Positions 11,509 to 21,773 of a stretch of DNA of 64,000 nucleotides are shown piece after piece. The notes beneath the pieces were generated by a model. It searched no databases. It was not told where the DNA came from and saw only the letters and a program-made list of their open reading frames with translations. The DNA is taken from positions 199,431,568-199,495,567 of the forward strand of contig CM035407.1 in NCBI GenBank assembly GCA_020310875.1. Direction: 5' to 3'. A program made the position numbers and the translations under genes. This DNA is from Ceratopteris richardii (Eukaryota; Streptophyta; Polypodiopsida; Polypodiales; Pteridaceae). Position 1 is the stretch's first letter; the number at the start of each line of letters is the position of its first letter.

Positions 11509-13437
11509 TGATCACATTTTACAGACTGCTAACTGCAAGATACCATTAATAACTGCAATGAAGGTGATACATGGTAGCTTTCTACTATTGAATTTGTTCT
11601 CTGTACTTAGTGCTGCTCAACAGGGGGGAGATTACAAGATGAATCTCGAAGAAACTAAAGAAGTTATGTAAACATGCAACTACATAGGGCCTAACTATGG
11701 AGAATGTGGCTAATGTACACGATTTGGCAGAGGCATATCATGCACTTTCATTGTGCCATACATGTGTCTTGTCCCTCAAGCAACATATACAAATGTGCTA
11801 CATGACTAGAAATCTAGCATTCATTTAGAGGCAAGAAAGAACTTAACAACCTCAACTTGAAAAAGGAGGCTAAAAAAGTTGCTTTGAAAATAGTTGAGCA
11901 ACAACGCAAATCATTTAAGGTGACAAGCTCTATCTACAATTGTAAGGATGCAATAATCACATTTTCTATACCTCGTGTTGTGACTCGTATATAACATCTA
12001 TGTGAACATAGATTATGGGGTTTCCAAACATAGGTGATTGAGTAAATCTAGTGATTTTTTTCATGTCTTCTGAATTCAAACAAAAAAATCGCCAAGTTTT
12101 CGCATTTTGATATGCATGGTCATTCTAATGACTTCTTGATTTAGTGACTTGTTATTGTTTATCTCTAGTCTGTCATATGGCATAGTATATACATATGTAT
12201 ATGTGCATGTGTGTGCAAGTGTGTGTGATAGTGAGAGAAGAAGGGAATGAGAAAGGAGAAGTTTGGAGAAGGAACAAGGGAAGGAGAGTGAAGGTGTGTA
12301 AATATATGTGTGAGAATGTGTGTGTGACTGTATGGGTGTGTAAGAGAATGGAAGTAAACAGAAAAAAAAGGAAAGAAAGTGAGAGAGATAGAGAAGAAGA
12401 GTGAAAGTGAATGAATGCGAGAGTGTATGTGTGTAGGTATAAGTGTGTGTAAGAGGGAGAGGAAGAAAAAGAGAGAACTAGAAGAAAGAGAGTGAGAGTA
12501 GGTGTGAGTCAGTAGGAGAGCGTGTGTGAGTAAAAGAGAAAGAAAGAAAAAGAGGGGAAGAGGAAGTGAGTAAGGAAAAGGGAAAGAGGGGGTGATTGGG
12601 GAAAAGAGAAAAAAGAGTAGGAGACAAAGAACAAAAGAGAGTGAGGAAGAGAGAGTGAAAGTGTGTAGGTGTATGAATGAAAGAAAGTGTGAGAGTTAGA
12701 CAGAATAAGGGTGCTAGGAGGAGAGCAAGGTAGAGAAAAAGTGAGTGGGAAGGGATATGAGAGTGTGTGTGTGTGTGCGTGATTAAGAAAGTGGGAAAGA
12801 GTGATAGATAGAGGAAGAGAGAAAGGCACAACACATGTGTATGAGTGAAAGGGAGTGAATATGTGCAGATGGAAGAAAGTGCATTAGAGAGGGAGGATGA
12901 GGATAAGAGTGAGAGGAAGTCGACAGAAAAAGAAAAACAAATATAGTGTCGAATAGAGAAAGAGAGTCTGAGTGAGTGAAAGAGGAGGAAAGTAAGTGTG
13001 AACTTGTGTACGAGGGTGTGTGTGTGTGTGAGGGTCTATGTGTGAGTCTATATGTGGGAGTGAGTGTGCATATGTGGGTGAGGGATTTGGGAATGTAAGT
13101 ATGTGTAAGAGTGTGGATGAGTGAAAGAGAGCTTGGAAGAGTGAGAGTGCATGAGTATATGTGTGTAGGAGAGAGGGAAAGGGTGCACAAAATAGAGGAA
13201 GATAGGAAGTGTAAGTGAAGGGGTATGAGATAGTGTGTGAGAACGAGAAGTTATCACCTCAAGATACAATTGTGACCTTAGAGTAATACAACTCAACTGA
13301 TTCCAAGGAGTTTGGGTAAAATATAGGCATCTATCCACATCTTTCCCTTGGGCTTAGAACCCCAATATTTTGGCAATCCTACTAGGGATCCCAAAGAATG
13401 AGTGCATTTGTGGCATGTTTGCAAGCTTGAGATGAGA
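11509..13437 (+). repeat. 5' LTR of D (left-truncated), GT/GA-rich
   Basis: It matches 16881-18824 along its whole length, for example AAGATACCATTAATAACT at the start and TTGGCAATCCTACT near the end. Its middle (about 12190-13250) is almost entirely GTGTGT/GAGAGA-like purine-rich sequence on the plus strand. It contains no gene. The long open frames on the minus strand here (Ser/Leu/His/Thr-rich) are low-complexity artefacts. Confidence 0.7.
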
Positions 13438-13519
13438 AACATTTGCCTAAATACAAAAGTCTAAGAAAATTTAGTTGCAAAGAAGAATTTTTTCTTGATC
13501 TCTAATATTTACATTCATT

Positions 13520-13537
13520 TGGCATGCACGGTGGGAA
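13520..13537 (+). other. Candidate primer binding site of D
   Basis: TGGCATGCACGGTGGGAA lies about 80 bp after the last LTR homology. It resembles gypsy primer sites of the TGGCGCC-type in layout, with changes. The priming tRNA is not identified. Confidence 0.4.
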
Positions 13538-13642
13538 TTTGGCTTACCAAATCTCACAAAGATTTCTATGAGTTCGCTTGGTGCCCCAATCATGTGACAC
13601 AACCGATTCAGCCCCACAATTGCTTTGTTATTCATTAAAGAA

Positions 13643-14020
13643 ATGGCCCAACAAAGGCAAGCTTGTGGTCCTAAGAAGAACAACATGAAGCAAATGAATT
13701 CTGGATGGAATGAGAGACGGATAGAGTTTGGTCCAACAATGAGAAATCATGTGAACTGACATCGTCGATTTGGTCCTATCTCCAATTATATTAGATGTTG
13801 GTGGTGCGAGGAGATCAGGCACATTTCCAAATTCTTTCCTCGAGTATCTACTCCTTTGGACTTTGTTCCTGTATGTGCAGATTGTGGAAAGAAGAGCTTG
13901 TGTGAGCATGCATGCGAGATAAAAGAGATCTCTATCAGGAAGGTCATAAGGAAGGAAACTTGTTCTTCTCTCTCTTCTTTCCATGTGGAAGTTGAAAATG
14001 GAGGACATTTGAAGTGGACA
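13643..14020 (+). pseudogene. gag: Gag-like zinc-knuckle fragment (D)
   Basis: The ATG at 13643 opens a basic, Gln/Asn-rich product. After one TGA it continues in the same frame to a zinc-knuckle block at 13796-13836, CWWCEEIRHISKFF: C-x2-C-x4-H-x4 followed by Phe where the last Cys should be. A second cluster, CADCGKKSLCEHAC, follows. This is the nucleocapsid part of a gypsy-type Gag. The capsid domain that should precede it is not visible. It is decayed, and the loss of a zinc ligand and the internal stop rule out a functional protein. Confidence 0.5.
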
Positions 14021-14229
14021 ATGTAAGAAGTAAGGCTTCTCTATCAATTGGGACATCAAGGACAAGTAAGGTGATCTTCAAAATGCTAAATCCAAGTAGC
14101 ACGACCAATAGCTTTGAGAAGCTAAAGATAAAGGAGGATCTTGGCTATGCGAGTGAAATTAAGGCCAATAACTCTCACTATCAAGTCTTGAAAGAACTTG
14201 TAAAAACCTACAATGTCAAGTAAACTAGA

Positions 14230-15420
14230 TATGTGAAGAGCGAGATAGCAAAAGGACCAAGGTTGAGAGATTAGAGAAAATTCAATAAAAAATAGAGGAA
14301 TTTATGGGGAAATGGGAGGACCAATTGAGATTTATGGAAAACAAAAACAAAGACTTAAAAAGAGAAAACAAAAACTTGAGGAAGAAGTGGTAGTAGATTT
14401 CTATTAGCTTACAATGAAAGATGAGTTCCAACAAGAGGAGGATGATTTGATGAGAAGGATCAATGAGAAGGATTGAGGGAGGAGAGCAAGAACTCAAGAG
14501 AGTGCAGGAAGTAATTTGTAGGTATAGTGATCAAGCATGTAGAATTAGTGAGGACCTCCAATTGGAATTAGAGAAGGGGAAGTGTGCCTACGTAGAGAGT
14601 GATAAGAAAATGAAAGAATTCGAAAAAGAGCATGAGAGGATGAGTGGGGAGCTCGATAGATGGATGACTCAGAGAGAAGATGAAAGATGGAGATGTGTGG
14701 AGAATGAAAAAAAATGATAGAATTGAGGAAGAGTTGAACATGATGATAGATAAGCTCATCACATTAAGAGGAGAGATAGAAAAGACGAGTGCTTTGAAGG
14801 GGACTATAGAGACCCTAGCAGGTCATTCAAAGAAGAGCTTTCAAGAGGTGTATAATAGAGTTAAGAGGAGTATAATCGAGAGGGAATGACTTAGAAAAGA
14901 AGTTATTAGAAAGAAGAAGATGTGAAGAGCTTAGTCTAGTGGAGAAGCTCGATGAAATTGAGTAAACACATAAAGATGGATCTGAGGAGCTTGATAGAAA
15001 ACACATGATGTTGTAAGAGAAAATCGAGAGGCTATATGATTGATTTGGGAGAACAGAGAATGCTCTCCAAGGAAATGAAAAGAGGATGCATGAGATGGAT
15101 CCAGAGAATGAGAATATGCAAAAATGGATGAGGTATGTAGATTGTGAAATAACACAACATCAAAATGATATTGACCTAAATATATGAGGATTAAGGGAAA
15201 TAGATATGGAGGTTGATGTATTGAGGGACGTAGCAAACACGAGTGCTTAGGACCTTGTAGATCATCTTGCCTAGGTAGAGTACCATATATCAAGGATGTC
15301 CAATCATATTGAATCTTCACAAAGACACATCTAGAGATAAAAAGTGAAATTGATTGAGGAGGTGTTGAAGAGATGGTTTGTGCAGTGATGGTAAGGCTCC
15401 TAAAGCAGAGCGTGACTCAC
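14230..15420 (+). pseudogene. Decayed coiled-coil coding region (D)
   Basis: Plus-strand frames through here are unusually rich in Glu, Lys, Arg and Met and show heptad-like runs, e.g. QELKRVQEVICRY, EFEKEHERMSGELDRW and RIEEELNMMIDKLITLRGE. The two longest pieces are 14463-14717 and 14680-14889. They overlap in different frames, so the original reading frame has been shifted, and further stops follow to about 15420. I infer a former long coiled-coil protein. It occupies the place where pol would be. Similar coiled-coil proteins are encoded after pol in elements E and G, but I see no direct sequence match. Confidence 0.4.
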
Positions 15421-15784
15421 CTCCTAGAGAATGTTGATCATCAACTATGAACGAGACTAAGTAGGAATTTTTGTGGATGCTTGTACAACATTACGCCTAA
15501 CAAAGGAACTTAAAGATAAGATAGGGAAATCTAGTTTGGTAAGCCTGTTTGCAATTAATCGATTATCTCATATAATCATTATGCCCTAGGAAGTAACAAC
15601 GAAGAGAAGATCGATCTATCAGCTTCCATGGATGTGTTCTTTTGTGTTTTTGTGTATGCATGATGTGTGGTAAGGGTAGGGCAAATGATCCTTTCTACCT
15701 CTCCCTAACTCTCAGTACATGGAAAATGAAAAGAAAAAGAAAAAAGCAACAAAAACAAAAACAAAAGAGTGTATATATGTGCGC

Positions 15785-16125
15785 CAGTGCGCTATGACAG
15801 GTTACTAGGCAAGTAGAGTCATCCTGGCCGAGTGCTCAAGACGATGAGCTGATGCTAGCTTCATCATAGGCCTAGACTCTGATGCATTCATATCTGTTTC
15901 GCTACATGCCATAGCGGGTTGATAGGTGAGTGGAACCAAATTGGCTGGGCAGTCAAGACCATGAGCCCCACCCAGCTTTGCTATGGGCTAGCACGTATAT
16001 ATGTGTGTATACATCATGTATATGTTTGTTGTGCGCTATGTTTTGTTGGTATATGGGTGGAACTAACCTAGCGGGGTGGTCAAGGCCACGAGTCACATCG
16101 AATTGCAACATAGGTCAACTCGTGA
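15785..16125. repeat. Three diverged ~120-bp tandem repeats before the D polypurine tract
   Basis: The units start near 15791, 15908 and 16036. They share a pattern of GCTATG, GGTTgaTAGGtgaGTgGA, a GTCAAGaCcAtGAGc block and a CATAGGcCta-like end. Pre-polypurine-tract tandem repeats are known in several Tat-lineage gypsy elements. Confidence 0.6.
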
Positions 16126-16169
16126 ACTAAAATAAACAAAGAAAAAAGAGAAGGAAAGTTCCCATTCCT

Positions 16170-16196
16170 AAGGGGGAGAGATAGAGAGGAGGAGGG
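16170..16196 (+). other. Polypurine tract of D
   Basis: AAGGGGGAGAGATAGAGAGG and the next purines form an almost pure purine run. It is followed directly by TGGTGATCCCC, a plausible LTR start. Such a tract primes plus-strand DNA synthesis. Confidence 0.55.
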
Positions 16197-18824
16197 TGGT
16201 GATCCCCCAGAAGGATGTGTTTTTTTCATGTATGTATTTATAGGAATGAGATATTGACTGCTCATAGATTGATCCCTCGAGGCCAACACTAATGAAGGTA
16301 TAATTATTATATGTGCATGGCTAGTTAGTTTGTAAGAAACTTATCAAATTCGGGTCTTCATTCCAGAGGTGGGTAATGGTGTATACTTCTTGAAAATTAT
16401 TCACTTATGTCTTGCTTCGTTTTTGGTGATTAGGTTTTTTGGGATCTGAGTGAGGCTATGCTTTAGAAGGCCTTGTTTTTGTGCCTATGTACATAGAGGG
16501 CATGGAGGGAGTTATCAGATATAGACACACTAATAGATACATGTTTTTTGTTGATTCTTTTTTTCATGATTTTTTGGATTCACCTTTTTTATGAGTTTGT
16601 AGATGAGAAAGGTGTGATGATGGAGGAGAACTTCACCAAGGTATTCGAGTTATGTAAGGTATTTCTCTTGATTGATAGCAAATGATATTGATTAGCTATA
16701 TCACTTCTAAGCTCATTCAGTCTATCTGTACTCTTTCTTGTCTCTGAGTAGAAGCATAACTAAGTGTCTTCGTGTTTGGATGTAAAGGTCTTGCATTTGC
16801 ACAGACAGCACTATCTTACAAGCATCACCCTGTTCGTAAGAAATTCTTGTATTCTTCACCATTATTGTACTTGCTTTACTTGATCGAGTTTTATAGACTA
16901 CCAACTAGAAGATACCATTAATAACTCCAATGAAGGTGATACATGGCAGCTTTCTCCTATTGAGTTTGTTTTCTGTACTTAGTGTTGCTCAACAATGGGG
17001 AGATTACGAGACGAATTCGGAACAAATTAAAGACGTTATGTAAACATGTTATTGCATAGGGCTTGACTATGGAGAATGTGACTAATGTATACAATTTGGT
17101 AGAGGCATACCATGCACTTTAGCTATGCCATACATGTGTCTTGTTATCCTCAAGCAACATAAATAGATGTGCTACATGACCGGATATCCAACATTGATTC
17201 AGAGGCAAGAAAGAACCTAACACCTCAAGGTTGAAAAATTTATTTGCAAACAGTTAAGCAACAACGCAAATAATTTAAGGTGAGAAGCTATATCTACAAT
17301 TGTAAGCATGCAAAACTCGCATTTTCCATACCCCATGTTCTGCCTCATATATAACGTTTATGTGAACATATTTTGTGGATTTTCAAACATAGGGGACAAA
17401 GTAAGTTTAGTGATTTTTTTCATGTCTTCCAAAGTCAAATGGAAAAATTGCCAGGCTTTCGCATTTTGATATGGATAGTCATTCTGATGACTTCTTAGTT
17501 ATTGACTTGTTATTGTTTGTGTCTAGTCTATCATATGGCATAGTATATACACATGCATATGTGCATGTGTGTGTGTGTGCATGAGAGTGAGAGAAGAAGG
17601 GAGTGAGAAAGGAGATGTGTGGAAGAAGGAACAAGGGAAGGAGAGTGAAGGTGTGTAAGTATATGTGTGAGAATCCGTGTGTTATTGTATGTGCGTGTAA
17701 GAGAGTGTGTAAGTAAATTAAAAAAAAAGGGAAAGAAAGTGAGAGAGAGAGAGAGCGGAAGAGAGAGTGAAGAATGCAAGAGTGTGAGGGTGTATATTTG
17801 AGTATATTTGAGGGTGTATATGTGTGTGAGTATATTTGAGTGTAAGAGGGAGAGGAAGAAAAAGAGAGAACTAGGGGAAAGAGAGTGAGAGGAGGTGTGG
17901 GTGAGTAGGAGAGCGTGTGTGAGTAAAAGAGAAAGAAAGAAAAAGTGGGGAAGAGGAAGTGAGTGAGGAAAAGGGAAAGAGGAGGTGATTGGGGAAAAGA
18001 GAAAAAAGAGTAGGAGAGAAAGAACGAAAGAGAGTGAGGAAGAGGGAGTGAAAGAGTGTAGGTGTGTGAATGAAAAAAGTGTGAGAGTAAGAGAGAATAA
18101 GGGTGCTAGGAGGAGAGCAAGGCAGAGAAAAAGCGAGTGGGAAGGGATAGTGAGAGTGTGCATAAGCATGTATGTGATTCAGAAAGTGGGAAAGAGGGAT
18201 AGATAGAGGAAGAGAGAAAGAGGTAATGCATGTGCATGAGTTAAAGGGAGTGAATATGTGTGGGTAGAACAAAGTGCATTAGAGAGGGAGGATGCGGATG
18301 AGAGTGAGAGGAGGTCAGGAAAAAAAGAAAAAAAAATAAAGTGTGAAATAGAGAAAGAGAGAGTGAATGAGTAAGAGAGGAGGAAGGTAAGTGTGAATGT
18401 GTACAAGGGTGTGTGTGTGTGAGGGTCTATGTGTGAGTATATAAGTGGGAGTGAGTGTGCATATGTGGGTGAGGATGTAGGGAATGTAAGTATGTGTAAG
18501 AGTGTGCATGAGTGAAAGAGATCTTGGAAGAGTGAGTGCGTGAGTACAGGTGTGTATGAGAGAGGGAGAGGATGCATGAAATAGAGGAAGATAGGAAGTG
18601 TATGTGAAGAGGTCTGAGATAGTGTGTTAGAATGAGAAGTTATAACCTCGAGATATAATTGTGAACTTAGAGTAATACAACTTCATTGATTCCAAGGAGT
18701 TTAGGTAAAATATAGGCATCTGTCTGCATCTTTCCCTTGGGCTTAGGAATCGATCATTTTGGCAATCCTACTGGGGATCCCAAAGAACGAGTGCATTTGC
18801 GCATGTCCATGAGCTTAGGATGAG
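16197..18824 (+). repeat. 3' LTR of D, GT/GA-rich
   Basis: The part from 16881 matches the left copy at 11509. The first 684 bp have no counterpart there, presumably because that LTR is truncated. The middle (about 17540-18640) is GT/GA-rich like the left copy. Homology stops at 18824; the left copy may continue about 80 bp further before its primer site, so this copy seems trimmed at its right end. Confidence 0.55.
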
Positions 18825-19045
18825 ATGGCTTGGACTAAAGGCCATTCCCAAGAGGTGAGAGGGCACCATGTGCCATGGTAATTGTGCAAATGAGAGCAGG
18901 CTACACACTTGGAAATACTCGATAAGGTTGGGAGCCCTAGCAGCATTGAACCTAGCGAGGTGTGGCAAGGCTTCCATGGTCGCAAGGATGCCTAGAAAGC
19001 AACAAGAGCACAAAGCAAGATACAAGGAATACATAGATTGGAAAG
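18825..19045. other. Flank between D and E
   Basis: A short stretch without recognised features. Its last five bases, GAAAG (19041-19045), are the left target site duplication of element E. Confidence 0.6.
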
Positions 19046-19695
19046 TGTTGCTCTAGCACAATGGTGAGAACCACGTTAAGAAGCTTCACCTCCTTAATGT
19101 CAATCCGCGGAAGAGGTAGGAGTGATATGAAGATCGTGAACGTGAGATGAAGTGAGAATGAAGGTGAGAAGCACAAAGATGCACACACACATACACACAC
19201 ACTACGAAGAGACAAGCAAGACACAATGGAAGGTGGGAAATTAGCTCTATTACTCAAGAACACTATTACAAGCTCAAAATAGCTCTAAGCTCACACTAGC
19301 TAACATGAACCAACCTCAAAAATGAGCTCTCTAGCTCTTTTTATAGTTTCTAGACTAGTTTTGACCGGGTTCACATCTAGTGACCGGCATAGTTAAAAAA
19401 TAGGTCCTAGATGCTATTTGGAAGGGTAAACGATGTCTAAAAATAACAAAAATTGGTACGCGCATTCTACCTAAGCTCCTCAAGCTCGAGGACTCCTCGG
19501 CTTGCACAAAATGGAGCTATGAATTAGAAAATGGGATTTTGTCTATATTACATATGTTACAAGAGTGATGAAAATCACTGTTGGATGTTTGAAGAAATAA
19601 TAAGAAACATATTTGTTTGAAAAATTGATCCGACTGGCTCCCTGCTCCGTCTTTACATGCTTCCACGTCGTTTGTGCCTCTGACTGCTTCCAACA
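19046..19695 (-). repeat. 3' LTR of E (650 bp)
   Basis: It matches 35745-36394 with about 6 differences seen by eye. It has a TATA-like box (TATAAAAA on the minus strand, 19338-19345) and the motif TTGGTACGCGCATTCT at 19453-19468 (plus strand). The last ORF of the element ends inside it, at 19653. Confidence 0.95.
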
Positions 19696-21773
19696 CCCCC
19701 CTCCCTCTCGCTTCTGTCGTCCTCGACAGAACCTTGTTGTGCGGTCTGCCGGATGTAGTTTTGTAGGAGGTCGTGAGCGAGGGTGTGCTCAGATACTCGA
19801 ATGCCTCGGGCCAGATCAGCCTCGAGTTTCTCCCAGTCGATCGGTTGCGGTTCGTCGGGTGGCGGGAGTTGATAGTGCGCGGAATAAACCATTCGCTCAC
19901 AGGCAAAAAGTTGCAATAAATGTGTGGGCCTGCTGATGAATACCTCGGAATGGTATTCCCAAAACCCGGTGGTGAACATCTCTTCAAATGTTTGCTTGTA
20001 GCATGCCGGTAGGTATTTTATTCTACAGTGCCAGGCATAACATACCCGGAGCGATGGCGTTGTGCTCATGTCATATACTAGATCAAAGTTACCATGCTCA
20101 AATCCCGGGGTGTTTACATGCGGTGCCTTGACGCGTCGGAAGACTTTAAATATCATTTGCATCATGTCAAAAATTTTGACAGTCATATGCGCTGCGATAT
20201 CATCCATATGCTTCAGGCGAGGGAGCCAGTGACGGATTGTAGCCATCATATAGCCAACAGTGGGTAACTCGGTGGGTGGCTTGAAGTAGGGGTAATTCAA
20301 CCAATCCTGACACTGCCTATTGTTTTGTACTTTGATAGCGAATGCAGTCCAGGAGCGGCGTCGTGGTACTGGTCCCCAGCAAGGATTATACTTTAAATGT
20401 AAAGGCGCTTTCACCCATGTGCTCATCATTTCTGGGTACTTCTGGAGGAGGTCTTTGCGCCAATCAGGTTGATGGATCTCTCCTCTTTGCGCATTTGGTG
20501 GCAAGTCCGCCGGCTCAAATTGTGTAGCATGCGTGGGTTTCATGTCGGTTTCTTTCTCTATAGCTAGCTGATATTCAGCCATTAACATGAAGTACGGTTT
20601 ATACTGCAGCTCATGCCCAGATATGTAGCGTCGGGGGGCCAAATGAGCAAAGAAGGGGGATTGTAAGATTCTCTCTTCAATCATGGCCATGGCATGTAAC
20701 TGTGCCTCTACTCTGGCTGAATGTGTCGTTCCAAGTTCCTCAATCATTTTCATCCACGCGGGGGTAGGAAGTTCATAGGTCATTTGGCCTTCGGCCGTGA
20801 CTCGTCCGCCTGAGATGGGTATTGGCTCGTATGCTTCTTCAAACGTTTCCTCCACCGGGATGGTTATGTTCTCGTCGTTAGCTGGGATCTCCGGTGGGGA
20901 GTCTGGCCGTGGTGGTGCTTCGTATACATCTATGCGTGATTGGAGAGTGGCTACCTGGGCCCGTAATGCGTTGAGTTCCTCTATGAGGTCAGGAGAGGGG
21001 TCCACAGGTTCTGATACTTCTGCTGCTACTTGTACTTGTTGTGGTGCCGGTTCTCTGAGCTGTAGTAACTTGTGATCTTCTTTTAACTTCTGATGCTCTT
21101 TGTTCATGCGATCATAGTCCTCTAGCAATCTCACGTGATCCTCTAGCAACATCTGCATCGATTGGGCTGGGATTGCCTTGAATCTGCTAGGACTTAAGGG
21201 TTGTTCTGGATGGTCCAAGGCCGCTTCCAAATTCTCTCTATTCTGCTCTTGGAGTCTCTGGTTCTCCTCTTTTGCTGCGGCTAGGTGCCTCCTGAGTAAG
21301 CCCATATTCCTGGTCAGCATCGCGTTCCTAATTGTTTGGGCTCGAAGCAGGTTGTCCAGATCAGCAGTGGCTTCTTTTGTCTTCTCTTCACTTTCTAGCT
21401 CTAGCTTATGATATGCCTCTCTTAGTTCTTGGTATCGAGTATTTAAAGAGGCATTCTCGATTGATAATGAATTAAGCTGCGACTGTAATTCATTTGTCGT
21501 CCTCTGCAGCTGTTGATAATTGTTGCCAAGAGATGCGAACTCATCTCGTACTTGTGTCATGCATGTGAACATTTGTTGAAGTGCAGTGTCTATGGTTGGC
21601 GATAATAGTAATGGGGTGCTAAGTGAGGATGCAGTGGAAGTAGATGCAGCGGGAATGGGAAATGGGGTTGGGAAGGTGGATGCAGTGGTGATCGTGGAAA
21701 ATTGTGACGTACCTAAATATGATGGTGCTGTGAGTGGAGTGGGTGCTGGTGCGGTGGGTGGTGAGATGTCCAT
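19653..21773 (-). CDS. Accessory ORF B of E, 706 aa coiled-coil/globular protein
   Basis: I do not recognise the family. The ATG (21773-21771) lies inside the end of ORF A in another frame (61-bp overlap). Residues about 1-45 are Pro/Thr/Ser-rich. About 60-240 form a long heptad-rich coiled coil (e.g. NELQSQLNSLSIENASLNTR), followed by a second short coil near 265-285 and an acidic linker. From about 325 to 680 there is a Trp/Tyr/His-rich, apparently globular domain (motifs such as WLPRLKHMDDIAAHM and YAWHCRIKYLP). There is no signal peptide or membrane segment, so it is not a typical envelope protein. The last codons cross the polypurine tract (coding SEREGG) and enter the 3' LTR, ending after SSQRHKRRGSM. 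The frame is fully open, which implies recent selection or youth. It was probably made from a spliced or internal mRNA. Function unknown. Confidence 0.8.
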   Translation of the reverse strand: MDISPPTAPAPTPLTAPSYLGTSQFSTITTASTFPTPFPIPAASTSTASSLSTPLLLSPTIDTALQQMFTCMTQVRDEFASLGNNYQQLQRTTNELQSQLNSLSIENASLNTRYQELREAYHKLELESEEKTKEATADLDNLLRAQTIRNAMLTRNMGLLRRHLAAAKEENQRLQEQNRENLEAALDHPEQPLSPSRFKAIPAQSMQMLLEDHVRLLEDYDRMNKEHQKLKEDHKLLQLREPAPQQVQVAAEVSEPVDPSPDLIEELNALRAQVATLQSRIDVYEAPPRPDSPPEIPANDENITIPVEETFEEAYEPIPISGGRVTAEGQMTYELPTPAWMKMIEELGTTHSARVEAQLHAMAMIEERILQSPFFAHLAPRRYISGHELQYKPYFMLMAEYQLAIEKETDMKPTHATQFEPADLPPNAQRGEIHQPDWRKDLLQKYPEMMSTWVKAPLHLKYNPCWGPVPRRRSWTAFAIKVQNNRQCQDWLNYPYFKPPTELPTVGYMMATIRHWLPRLKHMDDIAAHMTVKIFDMMQMIFKVFRRVKAPHVNTPGFEHGNFDLVYDMSTTPSLRVCYAWHCRIKYLPACYKQTFEEMFTTGFWEYHSEVFISRPTHLLQLFACERMVYSAHYQLPPPDEPQPIDWEKLEADLARGIRVSEHTLAHDLLQNYIRQTAQQGSVEDDRSEREGGVGSSQRHKRRGSM
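19696..19711 (-). other. Polypurine tract of E
   Basis: On the minus strand GCGAGAGGGAGGGGGG directly precedes the 3' LTR start TGTTGG. It is also coding sequence of ORF B. Confidence 0.85.

Larger units (their letters stand above)
11509..18824 (+). mobile_element. Element D: pol-less gypsy-like LTR derivative
   Basis: Two direct copies of a segment of about 1.93 kb (11509-13437 and 16881-18824) flank 3.4 kb. The inner region has a primer-site-like sequence, a gag-like zinc knuckle, a decayed coiled-coil coding region, tandem repeats and a polypurine tract at 16170-16196. No RT, RNase H or integrase is visible. The polypurine tract suggests the 3' LTR really starts at 16197, so the 5' LTR has lost about 680 bp at its left. 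The layout matches large non-autonomous derivatives (LARD-like). Both outer edges are uncertain. Confidence 0.6.

Noticed and set aside
12478..13338. Long minus-strand frames rich in Ser, Leu, His and Thr in the D 5' LTR (also 17531-18577 in the 3' LTR)
   Set aside because: They are translations of GT/GA microsatellite-like DNA, present in several overlapping frames at once; no domain and no start context.
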